From an uncultured Clostridia bacterium (GTDB lineage Bacteria > Bacillota_A > Clostridia > Christensenellales > CAG-138), in NCBI GenBank assembly GCA_947302865.1, contig CAMYWS010000059.1, forward strand, positions 1-6,875: DNA of 6,875 bases, read 5' to 3'. Below the pieces are notes generated by a model. It had not been told where the DNA came from and searched no databases. It saw only the letters and a program-made list of their open reading frames with translations. The position numbers and the translations under genes are program-made. Below are positions 6,680 through 6,875 of this stretch, in pieces. Position 1 is the stretch's first letter, and each line of letters starts with the position of its first letter.

Positions 6680-6875
6680 GCAAAACCTGTAAGAAACAGC
6701 GCGTGGGTATATCGTTTCGGGAAGTTCCCCGAATTCTTCAAGGCGCGCTTGGATTGATCGGGATCAGGAATAATAACCGCTTTTCTATAACGTGTTTTAC
6801 TTATCGTCCGCTCTTCACGGCGACGGATCTGGTTGAATTCGCAAAAACCCATCTTCCGATCCTGCTCGGAACGCA
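6680..6875. other. Region upstream of the operon with no assigned gene
   Basis: By hand count, 6661–6875 is about 48% G+C (103 of 215), visibly lower than the gene block to its left. Two antisense frames stay open and run off the right edge. One is a minus-strand frame with an internal ATG at 6852 (MGFCEFNQ...) ending in a TGA at 6673–6675 that overlaps the -35 box. The other is a plus-strand frame from a GTG at 6703 (MGISFREV...). Neither has a good ribosome site, a recognisable domain or codon use like the operon genes. A six-base stem with a six-base loop (6716–6733, TTCGGG/CCCGAA) has no T-run after it on either strand. Confidence 0.45.

Noticed and set aside
6716..6733. Stem-loop TTCGGG/CCCGAA as a transcription terminator
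   Set aside because: The stem is only six pairs and no T-run follows on either strand.

Overview
This window reads as a single minus-strand operon, entered at its promoter on the right and leaving the window on the left. The genes are high in G+C, tightly packed (1–20 base gaps or short overlaps), and use ATG starts behind purine-rich Shine-Dalgarno sites. A two-cluster Fe-S aldo/keto reductase, a TM1586-like nitroreductase and a DUF3990 protein together suggest an anaerobic Firmicute, probably a gut-type Clostridia lineage. That placement is inferred from gene content and is not proven.

Layout, in order of transcription (right to left). Positions 6680–6875 are a stretch of about 48% G+C with no gene I can assign. 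At 6651–6679 lies a near-consensus housekeeping promoter (TTGACA, 17-base spacer, TATAGT). A perfect 8+3+8 inverted repeat at 6632–6650 abuts its -10 box and covers the predicted transcription start. Next come a MarR-family regulator (6614–6150), two half-size ABC exporter subunits (6157–4385 and 4383–2578), an aldo/keto reductase with a C-terminal 2x[4Fe-4S] domain that is broken by a frameshift and an amber stop (2558–1340), a nitroreductase (1343–534), and a DUF3990 protein (521 to beyond the left edge).

How they fit together: the two ABC proteins show the complementary degenerate and consensus motifs of an asymmetric heterodimeric exporter of the TM287/288, BmrCD and LmrCD type. The MarR protein probably binds the repeat at its own promoter and releases it when a ligand appears, inducing export and redox enzymes together. 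This would be a self-regulated xenobiotic-response cassette that pumps out some compounds and reduces others. The last gene belongs to a family I associate with the ADP-ribosyltransferase-like fold, so it does not obviously belong in a drug-efflux operon.

The most notable points are the twice-interrupted reductase inside an otherwise intact operon, the promoter-operator architecture, and the DUF3990 gene. That gene starts four codons after the nitroreductase stop, in the same reading frame. No RNA genes, CRISPR arrays, insertion sequences or clear terminators were seen. I find no evidence for a wholly new system.
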